Part shown: positions 24,828 through 33,841 of the stretch, piece after piece | Position numbering within the stretch: position 1 is the first letter of the stretch | How the letters are laid out: every line of letters begins with the position of its first letter | Assembly: GCF_014204915.1 (NCBI RefSeq) | Contig: NZ_JACHMH010000001.1 | Coordinates: forward strand, 8,953,501 to 9,017,500 | Length of the DNA: 64,000 bases | Source of the DNA: Crossiella cryophila | GTDB lineage: Bacteria; Actinomycetota; Actinomycetes; Mycobacteriales; Pseudonocardiaceae | Direction: 5' to 3' | The notes under the pieces: generated by a model | What the model was told of the DNA's origin: nothing | The model's database searches: none | The model's input: only the letters and a program-made list of their open reading frames with translations | Program-made: the position numbers and the translations under genes

Positions 24828-26926
24828 GAGAAACTCCTTGCCAGCAGGGCCGACATCTCCGCGGGTGGGCCTGGGCGGCCGAAGTAGGCGCCCTGGGCCA
24901 GGTCGGCGCCCAGGTTCCGGCAGCGGTGGGCGTGTTCGGCGGTGGTGATGCCGTCCATCAGGACCGCGGCCTCCAGTTGGTGTACCAGGGGGACCAGGTT
25001 GCGGACGGCTTCGGTGAGCAGGGTGGGTGGGCAGGGGTGGCCCAGGCGTTGGACCAGTCTCGCGGAGAGGCGGACCGAGCTGACCGCGAGTTCGTCGAGC
25101 AGGGTGAGTTCGTCAGTGCCGCAGCAGAACTCGTCCAGCAGCACCGGGATCTCCATGCCCGCCAGGGTTTCCACGTTGTCCTCGACCTCGCCGAACCCGG
25201 CGAGCAGGGCCGCGGCGGGCACGCCGAGCCAGAGCTGGTCGGGCAGCAGGCCGTAGCCGTCGAGGACCTTGCGGACATCGCCTACCAGGTCCGGGTCGGC
25301 CGCCTGGCTCTTGCCAAGGCGCAGGCCGATCGGCGGCACCGGGGCCTGGAACTCCTGCTGCCACAACCGGACCTGCTCGCACGCGGTGCGCAGCATCCAC
25401 TGTCCGATGAGGATGGTCAGGCCGGTTTCCTCGGCCAGCCGCACACATTCGTCGTGGCCGATCTCGCCACGGTCGGGGTGTACCCAGTGCAGCAGCACCT
25501 CCACCCCGGCCAGCCGGTCGTCGGCCAGCTGCCGGACCGGTTGGTACAGCAGGCGAAGCTCGCCGTTCTCCCATGCGCCGGGCATGGTCGCGGCCAGTGC
25601 GAACCAATCCCGGTCCCGGCGGTCCGCGTCCGGGTCGTGCAGGCCCCACTGCCGCCTGCCGGAGGCCTTGACCCGGCGCAGCGTGCCGGCCGCGGAACGC
25701 AGCAGCTCCACCGGTTTGATCCGGCCCGCCTGCTGCTGCACCACGCCGATGCTGGCCGATACCGCCACCCCGCGCTCGGTCAGGTAGACCGGCTCGCCGA
25801 GTTCCTCGTTGATCCGGGCGGCCATGGTGGCCACGTCCGGGGTGCTCGCGGTGTGCTCGATCAGGATCGCGAACTCGTCCCCGCCGAACCGGGCGACCAG
25901 CGCCTTCTCCTTGTCCACCACCATCTTCAGCTTGGCCGCGACCAGTTGCAGCACCTGGTCGCCGACCTCGTGGCCCAGGCCGCTGTTGATCATCCCGAAG
26001 CCGTCGATGTCCAGGTGGTACAGGCTCATCCCGGTGCTCGGCTCGATCCGGCCGAGCACCGACTCCAGCCGGGTCAGGAAGAACTGCCGGTTGGCCAGTC
26101 CGGTCAGCCGGTCGTGCAATGCCTGGTGGTGCAAGCGGTCCTGCACCATCTTCAGCTCGGTGACGTCCTCGACCATGGTCACGCAACTCGTCGGCGAACC
26201 CTGCTCATCGCGCAGCAGGGACACCGCGAGGTAGGCGAACCCGGTCTCCTCCTCGCCCTTGTGCAGCCGGGCCAGCACCCGGAACCGCTCCTGCCGCCCG
26301 GCGAACAACGCGTCGTAGGCGCGGGCCACCTCGCCCGCGGTGTCCGGGTGCACGAAGTCCATCAGCCCGCGCCCGCCCAGGTCCGCCGGGTCCTGACCGA
26401 GGATCCCGCACAGCGCCTGGTTGAAGTTGACGAACGTGCCGTCCAGCTCGGTGATCGCGATGCCCACCACCGAACTGGTGAACACCTCGCGCAGCCGCGC
26501 CTCACTGCCGCGCATGGCCCGCTCGGCGTTGTCCTTGGCCCGCAACAACGCCTGCTTGACGTCCTCCTGCTGCTCGAAGGTGCGCTGCCGCATCGCCTCG
26601 GCGTACCCGGCCGACACCGCGCCCAGCGCCAGGATCACCCGCTGGGTCAGTTCGGGCCGCCCGGCCAGCTCGTCCAGTTCCGGCAGCCCGGAACCCAGCA
26701 CCCGCATGCTGCACAACAGGCTTTCCGCGCGGGTGAACTGCCCGCCGACCAGCGCCTGCCCGACCTCGCCCGCCCGGCTGGTCTCGCCATCGGGCGCGCG
26801 CAGCTCCTCGACCAGCTCGTGCACCAGCTCCAGCAGGAACTCGCCGATCTCGGTGCGGGACATCGGCACGTAGACCGTCCGGGTGATCTCGGCCAGCCAG
26901 CGCTCGGCCAGCTCCGCCCGGTTCAC
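24824..26926 (-). CDS. PAS-GGDEF-EAL protein, EAL part degenerate
   Basis: A 700-residue cytoplasmic c-di-GMP protein. An N-terminal helical region (1-160) precedes a PAS domain (about 165-285, SSVVGIAITELDGTFVNFN), a GGDEF domain (about 300-455) with an intact FGGDEF motif, and an EAL-like domain (480-690). The EAL motif reads EVLLHW, but the Asn of the usual NLS motif is replaced (LRLGKS), DDFGTG reads DEFCCG, the KID motif is VRLSA and EGVE is DGIT. It may therefore synthesise c-di-GMP and only bind it at the EAL part. GTG 26926 is preferred. The next gene is coupled. Confidence 0.88.
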   Translation of the reverse strand: MNRAELAERWLAEITRTVYVPMSRTEIGEFLLELVHELVEELRAPDGETSRAGEVGQALVGGQFTRAESLLCSMRVLGSGLPELDELAGRPELTQRVILALGAVSAGYAEAMRQRTFEQQEDVKQALLRAKDNAERAMRGSEARLREVFTSSVVGIAITELDGTFVNFNQALCGILGQDPADLGGRGLMDFVHPDTAGEVARAYDALFAGRQERFRVLARLHKGEEETGFAYLAVSLLRDEQGSPTSCVTMVEDVTELKMVQDRLHHQALHDRLTGLANRQFFLTRLESVLGRIEPSTGMSLYHLDIDGFGMINSGLGHEVGDQVLQLVAAKLKMVVDKEKALVARFGGDEFAILIEHTASTPDVATMAARINEELGEPVYLTERGVAVSASIGVVQQQAGRIKPVELLRSAAGTLRRVKASGRRQWGLHDPDADRRDRDWFALAATMPGAWENGELRLLYQPVRQLADDRLAGVEVLLHWVHPDRGEIGHDECVRLAEETGLTILIGQWMLRTACEQVRLWQQEFQAPVPPIGLRLGKSQAADPDLVGDVRKVLDGYGLLPDQLWLGVPAAALLAGFGEVEDNVETLAGMEIPVLLDEFCCGTDELTLLDELAVSSVRLSARLVQRLGHPCPPTLLTEAVRNLVPLVHQLEAAVLMDGITTAEHAHRCRNLGADLAQGAYFGRPGPPAEMSALLARSFS

Positions 26927-27183
26927 GCCCGTTCCCCGGCCACGGCGGCACCCACCAGGGCGACCGGCGGTGGCAGCGGCACGGCGAACACCTCGTCGAG
27001 TTCTCGGGGCTGTGGCGGGATCCGGCACGAGCGCGCGATCCGAATCCCACCACCATATTGCGCCGATCCCCACCAGGGCAGGGCGGCGAGCCCGCGGGCG
27101 GACCGATCGTCGCCCGATCGGTACCCGGATGGCCCAACGGGTCACCCGGCAGGCTGGACCTGTGCGTCCGCCCGGCCGAATAC

Positions 27184-27990
27184 CTAGACCTTGCGGCCCA
27201 CCGCGGCGAACAGGTTGGAGTGCCGCACGTCCTCCTCGTGCACCGCCTCGGTCTCCGGCCGCCAGTTCGGCGTGTAGACCAGGCCCGGCTCGACCAGCTC
27301 GAAGCCCTCGGCGAAGCGCAGGATGTCCGCCCTGGTGCGCGGGTGGATGGGCTCCTGGGTGTGCTTGAAGACCTCCACCGCCTTGGTCATCGCCTCCCGG
27401 TTGCCGTCCCAGGTGAAGGCGGAGAAGGCGAGGTAGCTGCCCTCGGGCAGGGCGTCCCGGTAGCGCTGGATGACCGACCACGGGTCGGAGTCGTCCGGGA
27501 TGAACTGCAGCACGCCGACCAGCAGCAGCGCCACCGGCTGGCTGAAGTCCAGCAGCCGCTTGGTCTCGGGGTGGTTCAGGATCGCCTCAGGATCGCGCAG
27601 GTCGGCCTGGATCGCGGCCGCGTTCGGGTTGTCCTGCAACAGCAGTTCGCTGTGCGCCACCGCGACCGGCTCGATGTCCACGTAGACCACCCGCGAGTCC
27701 GGCGCGGCCGCCTGGGCCACCTCGTGCACGTTGCCCACCGTCGGCACGCCCGAGCCCAGGTCCAGGAACTGCCGGATGCCCTGGTCCACCAGGAACTGGG
27801 TGGAGCGGCCGAGGAAGGCGCGGTTGAGCCGGGCCATGTCCCTGGCGGGCACCACGGTCAGCAGCCGGTCGGCCAGGGTCCGGTCCATCTCGAAGTTGTG
27901 GCCGCCGCCCAGCAGGTAGTCGTAGATGCGCGCGGAGCTGGGCAGCTCCATGTTGACCCCGTCGGGCACCCAGCTCAGTTCGTTCGACAC
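27184..27990 (-). CDS. DUF574 SAM-dependent methyltransferase (copy 1)
   Basis: A 268-residue protein of the actinobacterial DUF574 S-adenosyl methyltransferase group. The hallmarks are SSARIYDYLLGGGHNFEMDR at the start (quoted as RIYDYLLGGGHNF), FLDLGSGVPTVGNVHEVAQ as the SAM loop, VVYVDIEPVAVAHS, and VGVLQFIPD. GTG 27990 is used. The stop of copy 2 ends 2 bp upstream, so the two form one operon. The methylated substrate is unknown; these genes are expanded in actinomycetes. Confidence 0.9.
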   Translation of the reverse strand: MSNELSWVPDGVNMELPSSARIYDYLLGGGHNFEMDRTLADRLLTVVPARDMARLNRAFLGRSTQFLVDQGIRQFLDLGSGVPTVGNVHEVAQAAAPDSRVVYVDIEPVAVAHSELLLQDNPNAAAIQADLRDPEAILNHPETKRLLDFSQPVALLLVGVLQFIPDDSDPWSVIQRYRDALPEGSYLAFSAFTWDGNREAMTKAVEVFKHTQEPIHPRTRADILRFAEGFELVEPGLVYTPNWRPETEAVHEEDVRHSNLFAAVGRKV

Positions 27991-27991
27991 G

Positions 27992-28819
27992 TCACGCAGT
28001 CCCTTCCGTGGACGAAAACTTGCGGCCGACGCCGGCGAAGTACCAGTCGCCGAGGGCGGTGGGCCCCGGGCGCACCGGGTTCCGCCACCGACCGGGGTGT
28101 ACCAGTCCGGGGTCGACCAGGTCGAACCCGGTGAAGAGACGCTCGATCCCGACCCGCGACCGCGGATACACCGGGTCACTGCCCACCATCAGCTCCTGCG
28201 CCCGTGTCACCAATTCGGGTGACACATCACGGGTCACATGGCTGAGTGCGAGATAACTGCCCACCGCCAGCCGATCCCGGTACCCGGCGAGCATCCCCCA
28301 GGGATCTCGCTCGTTGGGCACGTAGTGCAGCAGGGCTATCGCGAGCAGGCCGATCGGGGCCGCGAAGTCGAGCATCCGGCGTACCCGGGGCTCGGCCAGC
28401 ACCTGGCGCGCGTCCACCGCGTCGGCGCGCAGCACGGTCGCGTGCTCATCGCCCTCCAGCAGCAGCTCGGCGTGCGCCACCGCCAGCTCGTCGTGGTCGA
28501 CGTAGACCACCCGGCACTCCGGCGCGGCCCTGCGGGCGATCAGGTGCACCGGGTCCACCCCTGGGATGCCGCAGCCCAGGTCCAGGAACTGGCGCACGCC
28601 GGCGGAGAGCATGAAGTGCACGACCCGGCGCACGAAGGCCCGGTTGACCAGCGCGGAGTGCGCCACCCCCGGCAGTTCGGCGACCATCCGGTCGGCCAGT
28701 TCCCGGTCCACCGCGAAGTTGTGCCCGCCGCCGAGCAGGTAGTCATAGACCCGCGCGGACCGTGGTTGTGCCCAGTCCCGCTCGGTCGACTGCGGACCCG
28801 CGCTGGGGTCTCCGGTCAC
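27992..28819 (-). CDS. DUF574 SAM-dependent methyltransferase (copy 2)
   Basis: A 275-residue paralogue of the following gene, starting at GTG 28819. It has RVYDYLLGGGHNFAVDR, the SAM loop FLDLGCGIPG, VVYVDHDELAVAHAELLL and LLHYVPNERDPWG. The two copies differ strongly in sequence outside these motifs, so the duplication is old. The order is copy 2 then copy 1 on the minus strand. The target is unknown. The 205 bp upstream is shared with the divergent ROK regulator and may hold both promoters. Confidence 0.9.
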   Translation of the reverse strand: MTGDPSAGPQSTERDWAQPRSARVYDYLLGGGHNFAVDRELADRMVAELPGVAHSALVNRAFVRRVVHFMLSAGVRQFLDLGCGIPGVDPVHLIARRAAPECRVVYVDHDELAVAHAELLLEGDEHATVLRADAVDARQVLAEPRVRRMLDFAAPIGLLAIALLHYVPNERDPWGMLAGYRDRLAVGSYLALSHVTRDVSPELVTRAQELMVGSDPVYPRSRVGIERLFTGFDLVDPGLVHPGRWRNPVRPGPTALGDWYFAGVGRKFSSTEGTA

Positions 28820-29024
28820 GGCACACCTCGTGGAGATGGACAGGTAGCGGACACCCTACTGAGCGTGGCCAGCCCCGGCGAAGCAGGTCGTCGCCGGGCG
28901 GCGCGCGCCGATATGCGCTACCGGACTGGCAATAGGTCATACGATTCGGCAGGCACCCGCAGCCGGGTGACACCTGGATGGCCGTACGCGCTGCCGCGTC
29001 CAGTGCCGCACGCGTGAAGGGGGA

Positions 29025-30239
29025 GTGGTGGTGCGAGCCGGAAGTCCGCGTCTGCTGCGGGAGATCAACGATCGGGCGGCCATCGAGATCCTCCTGGACA
29101 ACGGGCCGATGACCAGGTCCGAGCTGGAGACCGCGATCGGGCTGTCCAAGCCGGCCACCGCCCAGCTGCTGGCCAGGCTGGAGGAGGACGACGTGGTGCG
29201 CCGCGAGGGCCTGCGCGGCGGCGCCCGAGGGCCGAGGGCGCAGCTCTGGGCGGTCAACGGGGCGCTGTGCTTCGTGGCCGCGGTGGACCTGACCGCGGAA
29301 TCGGTGGACATCGCCATCGCCGACATCTCCGGCCGGGTGCTCGCCGAGCACCGCGCGGTGATGCCGGCCGGCCCCACCGAGGCGGTGCTGGCCGCCTTCG
29401 ACACGGCGCTGACCGCCGCGGTCGGCCTGGCCGGACTGCCCGAGGGCACGCTGCGGCACGTCGTGGTGGGCAGCCCCGGCGCGGTGGACCGGGCCACCGG
29501 ACAACTCGGCTTCGCCCCGCACCTGCCCGGCTGGGAGGGCTTCGACCTGCCGGGACGGCTCAGCGAACTGCTCAACGCCACGGTCACGGTGGAGAACGAC
29601 GTCAACCTGGTCGCGCTGGAGGAGATGATCTCCGGCAAGGCGGTGGACGTGCGGGACATGGTGCTGGTCTGGCCGGCCGACGCGGTGGGCAGCGCGGTGG
29701 TGGTCAACCGGGTGCTGCTGCGCGGGGCCACCGGCGGCGCCGGCGAGATCGACTGGATGCGGGTGCCGGACCTGGCCAAGGCGGGCAGCGCGGTCGGCCG
29801 GGACGGGATCCGGTTCGGCGACCTGGTCAGCTCGGACTCCATCGTGAGCCTGGCCGCGGCGCACGGGGTGCACGCCGAGACCGGGATCGCGGCCGTGCGC
29901 GCCGCGGTGACCGGCGGCGATCCGGGCATCGCCTTCCTCACCGACCTGGCGCGGCGGATAGCGACCGGGGTGGCCAACCTGGTCTCCGTGCTGGACCCGG
30001 AACTGGTGCTGCTCTCCGGCGAGACCGCCGAGACCGGCGGCGAACTGCTGTGCGAGCTGGTGCAGCGGGAACTGCACGAGCTGGTGATCCCGAAGACGCC
30101 GGTGGAGCTGGGTTCGGTGACCGGCAACGCGGTGCGCGCGGGCGCGCTGCACTCGGCCTACGCGATCGCCAGGGAGGAGATCTTCGGGCTGCCCGCCGCG
30201 GAGTTCATGAAGCCACCGGGCTCACGGGCGCACCGGTAG
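29025..30239 (+). CDS. ROK family transcriptional regulator
   Basis: A 404-residue regulator with an N-terminal winged helix (about residues 12-65; MTRSELETAIGLSKPATAQLL region) fused to a ROK sugar-kinase-like domain (75-380). The VVVGSPGAVD and TVENDVNLVALEE motifs are present, and the sugar-binding GGAGEIDW is there, but the zinc cluster of Cys residues that follows in kinases is missing, so a regulatory role is more likely than glucokinase activity. GTG 29025 follows GGGGGA. No sugar operon is adjacent. It ends with an 18-bp overlap with the convergent methyltransferase. Confidence 0.88.
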   Translation: MVVRAGSPRLLREINDRAAIEILLDNGPMTRSELETAIGLSKPATAQLLARLEEDDVVRREGLRGGARGPRAQLWAVNGALCFVAAVDLTAESVDIAIADISGRVLAEHRAVMPAGPTEAVLAAFDTALTAAVGLAGLPEGTLRHVVVGSPGAVDRATGQLGFAPHLPGWEGFDLPGRLSELLNATVTVENDVNLVALEEMISGKAVDVRDMVLVWPADAVGSAVVVNRVLLRGATGGAGEIDWMRVPDLAKAGSAVGRDGIRFGDLVSSDSIVSLAAAHGVHAETGIAAVRAAVTGGDPGIAFLTDLARRIATGVANLVSVLDPELVLLSGETAETGGELLCELVQRELHELVIPKTPVELGSVTGNAVRAGALHSAYAIAREEIFGLPAAEFMKPPGSRAHR

Positions 30240-30935
30240 CGACTCGATCTCCCACAGCCCCAGCGCCTTGTCCGCGAACGCCCCGTCCTCCTCGGTGCAG
30301 TTCTCCACCAGGACGGCGACCGGATCGGGCAGGTTGAACGGCGGGCGCTGCAGGTTGAGCGGGCGCCAGTCGCCGGTGGCGATGTCGGTGTTGCGCTCCA
30401 GCTCCAGGAACGTGGTGGCCAGCAGGTAGCGGGAACCGCTGCGGCGCAGGTTGTCCAGCGCGTCCCAGATGTGGGCGAAGCTCAGGTGCACCAGGCAGTC
30501 CCGGCAGAGCACGGCGTCGGTGCGCGGCAACGGGTCCCTGGTCAGGTCCAGGGTGTAGAAGCGGCGGTTGCCGCCGTGCCGGAAGTACTTGGCCAGGTTG
30601 GCCGCGATCAGCTCCTCCACGATGTCCGCGCCCAGGTAGGTCTCCAGGCCCAGCTCGCAGGTGGCCAGCCAGCCGAAGTCCCCGCACGGGATGTCCAGCA
30701 GACTGCGCACCCCGAAGCGCCGCAACAACTTCGGCAGCTCGGCACGCAGCACGGCGGTCTCGGTGAGCGCGGAGCCGTCGCCGGAGACCGAGTCCGGGCA
30801 GCCCCACATGTTGCTGCGGAAGATGTGCGCGAACACCTCCTGGGTGCTCAGCCCGTCCAGCTGCCCGGCCAGGGCCAGGTAGTTCAGGTGCGCGCGCACC
30901 GGCGGGCGGGCCGCGTCCCGAGGCGTCTTGGTCAC
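30222..30935 (-). CDS. class I SAM-dependent methyltransferase
   Basis: A 237-residue protein with a SAM-binding loop LLDIPCGDFGW, the acidic TYLGADIVEELI and the motif CRDCLVHLSFAHIWDALDN. It resembles methyltransferases that act on small metabolites or glycans, but I cannot name the substrate. GTG 30935 follows GGAGG at good spacing; further-upstream codons have no ribosome-binding site. No operon partner is adjacent. Confidence 0.82.
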   Translation of the reverse strand: MTKTPRDAARPPVRAHLNYLALAGQLDGLSTQEVFAHIFRSNMWGCPDSVSGDGSALTETAVLRAELPKLLRRFGVRSLLDIPCGDFGWLATCELGLETYLGADIVEELIAANLAKYFRHGGNRRFYTLDLTRDPLPRTDAVLCRDCLVHLSFAHIWDALDNLRRSGSRYLLATTFLELERNTDIATGDWRPLNLQRPPFNLPDPVAVLVENCTEEDGAFADKALGLWEIESLPVRP

Positions 30936-31168
30936 CTCCGCACCTCCGCGTGGTCGTGGTCGATCAGGTCGGTCCCATTGTGTGCGGCGGAAAACACGGA
31001 TCGGCCACGGAACGCCGACGACCCGGTACGCCACCCCCTCAAGGACCCATCGAGTGATCCGCGTTCGCTTCGGGCGGAATTGCCGTCCCGTGCCACCCGG
31101 TCACCGGGCAGTGTGGAGGCAGCTGCCCGCCCACCACACCACCGTCAACCACCCTGGGGGAGAGAAAG

Positions 31169-32344
31169 GTGCTTCGCACCCGCGTCACCACACTGCTGAC
31201 AGCCGCCTTCGTGCTGCTGACCGCACTGCTGTTCACCGGCACCGCCACCGCGGCCGCGGCCGCGGCCGCGGCCGCGAAACCGACCCTGGACCTGCCGGCC
31301 ACCGGCGGTCCGTTCCCGGTCGGCACCACCGCCTTACACCTGGTCGACCGCGCCAGGGTCGACCCGTGGGCGCCGACTCCCGGACCACGCGAGCTGATGG
31401 TCCAGGTCTGGTATCCGGCCGTGCCCGTTGGCAAGCGCGCCGAGTACGGCGATCCCGCGGTGTCCCAGCACTTCGCCGACCTGGTCACCGCGGTCGGCAT
31501 GGGCCAGGGCGAGCCGTTCCTGCACCGCGTGCACCCGACTTCCCGCAACGCCGCGCCAGTGTTGCCGGGGCGGTGGCCGCTGATCCTGCAGAGCCACGGG
31601 CGTGGCACCGTGCGTGCCGCCACCACCAGCATCGCCGAGGGGCTGGCCGCCCGCGGCTACATCGTGGCCGCCGTCGACCACACCTACGACGCCGCGGTCA
31701 CCACCTTCCCGGACGGCCGCACCGTGAAGGCCAACCGCACCCAGGAGCCGACCGAGCCGGAACTCGCGGCCGAGGTGCGGGTCCGGGTCGCCGACCTGCG
31801 GTTCGTGCTCGACCAGCTCAGCGGCGCGGCCACCCCGTTCCGGCACCGGCTGGACCTTGGCCGGGTCGGCGTCTTCGGCCACTCCATCGGCGGGGACACC
31901 GCGGCCGAGGCCATGCGCGCCGACCGCCGGTTCCGGGTCGGCGCCAACCTGGACGGCGCGTTCTGGGGCGAGGCCCAGCGCCAGGGCGTGCCCGGTCCGT
32001 TCGCCCTGTTCAGCGCGGGTCCGGCGGACCACCCGAGCTGGGCCAACTGGCGCACCAACCAGAAGGCCTGGGGCCGACAGTTCAACCTGGGCGAGGGCAT
32101 TCACAGCTCCGCCACCGACCTGGTGCTGTTCCCCGAGGTCTCCGGCCTGAAGGAGCTGCTGAAGGACCACCCCGAGGTGTACAAGCAGATCTTCGGCAGC
32201 CTGGACGGCGTGCGCACCACCCAGCTCTACCGCGCCTACCTCACCGCGCTGTTCGACCGGCACCTGCTCGGCCGCCCGTCCCCACTGCTGGACCGGGATT
32301 CGGAGCGGTGGCCGGAACAGAAGCTGCTCTTCTCGGTCGGCTGA
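31169..32344 (+). CDS. secreted alpha/beta-hydrolase, PAF acetylhydrolase-like (copy 1)
   Basis: A 391-residue secreted esterase. The signal peptide is followed by a long Ala run encoded by GCG/GCC codons. Conserved motifs are RELMVQVWYPA, LILQSHGRGT (oxyanion hole), the nucleophile elbow GHSIGGDTAAE and an acidic residue in ANLDGAFWG; a late His occurs in IHSSATD. This fits the platelet-activating-factor acetylhydrolase/chlorophyllase-like family, lipases and esterases of soil bacteria. GTG 31169 follows GGGGGAGA. A close paralogue lies 112 bp downstream. Confidence 0.88.
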   Translation: MLRTRVTTLLTAAFVLLTALLFTGTATAAAAAAAAAKPTLDLPATGGPFPVGTTALHLVDRARVDPWAPTPGPRELMVQVWYPAVPVGKRAEYGDPAVSQHFADLVTAVGMGQGEPFLHRVHPTSRNAAPVLPGRWPLILQSHGRGTVRAATTSIAEGLAARGYIVAAVDHTYDAAVTTFPDGRTVKANRTQEPTEPELAAEVRVRVADLRFVLDQLSGAATPFRHRLDLGRVGVFGHSIGGDTAAEAMRADRRFRVGANLDGAFWGEAQRQGVPGPFALFSAGPADHPSWANWRTNQKAWGRQFNLGEGIHSSATDLVLFPEVSGLKELLKDHPEVYKQIFGSLDGVRTTQLYRAYLTALFDRHLLGRPSPLLDRDSERWPEQKLLFSVG

Positions 32345-32455
32345 GAGCTTGCTGAGAGCCCCAAAGGGCAGACCACGCGCGCACCCGATCACCGGCGGTG
32401 GGTCGCTGGCAGGGTGAAATCACGGCATCCCGCCGTCACCCGAGGGGGAACATCC

Positions 32456-33631
32456 ATGCGCCCAACACGGCTGCTCGCCGTGCTCCTGACCCTGTCCGCC
32501 ACCCTGGTCGCCACCGCCCCGGCCGCGACCGCGGCGGTGGCGACCAGCCCGGATTCCGGCTCGGCGACCACCCTGGACCTGCCCGCCCCGACCGGCAGGC
32601 TGGCCGTGGGCGTCACCGACCTGCACCTGACCGATCCGTCCCGGCCGGACCCGTGGTCGCCCACCCCCTCGGTGCGCGAGCTGATGGTCCGCGCCTGGTA
32701 CCCGGCCATCGCGGTCACCCCGCGGGCCCGCTACAGCGACGACGCCACCAGCGCCACAGTCGCCGCGTTCCTGAACAACTTCATCGGCGGCGGGGTGAGC
32801 CCGTTCCTGGACCGGGTCCGCCCGCACGCCCGGCAGAACGCCCCGGTGTTCGGCGCGGGCTGGCCGGTGCTGCTGTACAGCCAGGGCCGCGGCAGCATGC
32901 GCACCCTGTCCACCACCCTGGCCGAGGACCTGGCCAGCCACGGGTACGTGGTGCTGTCGGTGGATCACACCTACGACGCGGGCGCGGTGCGGTTCCCGGA
33001 CGGGCGGGTCATCCGCGGCAACCGCCCGCAGGTGCCCACCGAGGCCGAGCGGGCCGAGGAACTCCGGGTCCGGGTCGCCGACCTGCGCAGCACCCTCAAC
33101 CACGTCAGCACCGCCGCGACCCAGTTCCGCGGCCGCCTTGACCTGTCCAAGGTCGGCGCCCTCGGCCACTCCATGGGCGGCGCGACGGCCGCCGAGGCCA
33201 TCCGCACCGACCCCAGGTTCCGCGCCGGGGTGAACCTGGACGGCGGTTTCTGGGACGGCGCCGCGAACAACGGCGTCCCCGGCCCCTTCCTGCTGCTGAG
33301 CACCGGGGCTCCCGACTACCCGACCTTCACCGCGTGGAAGGCCAACCACCGGGCCTGGGGCCGGCACTTCGCGCTCACCGGCGCGGCGCACTACAGCGCC
33401 ACCGACCTGACCCAGTTCCCGGACATCTCCGGCGCCCGCGAACTCCTCCGCGACCGCCCGGCGCTGTACACCACCCTGTTCGGCGACACCCCAGGCGTCC
33501 GGACCACCGAGATCAACCGCGCCTACACCCGGGCCTTCTTCCAGCAGCACCTCTACGGGGTGCCCAACCCGCTGCTGGACGCGCCGTCCCCGGCCTACCC
33601 GGAGCAAACCCTGCGCTGGTCCCACTCCTGA
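32456..33631 (+). CDS. secreted alpha/beta-hydrolase, PAF acetylhydrolase-like (copy 2)
   Basis: A 391-residue paralogue of the preceding gene with the same motif order: signal peptide, RELMVRAWYPA, VLLYSQGRGS, elbow GHSMGGATAAEA, VNLDGGFWD and HYSATDLTQF. The two proteins have equal length and long shared runs, so they arose by tandem duplication. ATG 32456 follows GAGGGGGA. The likely substrates are short-chain or phospholipid esters outside the cell. A strong terminator follows. Confidence 0.88.
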   Translation: MRPTRLLAVLLTLSATLVATAPAATAAVATSPDSGSATTLDLPAPTGRLAVGVTDLHLTDPSRPDPWSPTPSVRELMVRAWYPAIAVTPRARYSDDATSATVAAFLNNFIGGGVSPFLDRVRPHARQNAPVFGAGWPVLLYSQGRGSMRTLSTTLAEDLASHGYVVLSVDHTYDAGAVRFPDGRVIRGNRPQVPTEAERAEELRVRVADLRSTLNHVSTAATQFRGRLDLSKVGALGHSMGGATAAEAIRTDPRFRAGVNLDGGFWDGAANNGVPGPFLLLSTGAPDYPTFTAWKANHRAWGRHFALTGAAHYSATDLTQFPDISGARELLRDRPALYTTLFGDTPGVRTTEINRAYTRAFFQQHLYGVPNPLLDAPSPAYPEQTLRWSHS

Positions 33632-33636
33632 TCACC

Positions 33637-33671
33637 GGCCCCGGGCGGCGGCGAGCCCGCTGCCCGGGGCC
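33637..33671 (+). terminator. intrinsic terminator
   Basis: GGCCCCGGGC and GCCCGGGGCC form a perfect 10-bp stem with a 15-nt loop. The sequence ATTTGTTGTTT follows directly. It begins 5 bases after the second esterase stop codon and separates that pair from the GH16 gene. Confidence 0.8.
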
Positions 33672-33721
33672 ATTTGTTGTTTCTCCCCCGAAATCCCACC
33701 CAATCGTTGACAATCCACGCC

Positions 33722-33735
33722 TGAGAGCGCTCTCA
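33722..33735. promoter_or_regulatory. LacI-type operator TGAGAGCGCTCTCA
   Basis: A perfect 14-bp palindrome with the central AGCGCT of LacI/GalR-family operators, close to the CebR site TGGGAGCGCTCCCA of actinomycetes. It lies 106 bp before the GH16 glucanase gene. Repression relieved by an oligosaccharide is inferred. The regulator gene is not in the window. Confidence 0.7.
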
Positions 33736-33841
33736 TCACTGCACGGCAAAGCGGCCGGAGACGCACCGACCGTGGCCGGGCCCGCATGATTCCCTTCCCC
33801 CCGCTGTGATCCGCCGCCACGGACCGAGGAGGCGCTCGCAC

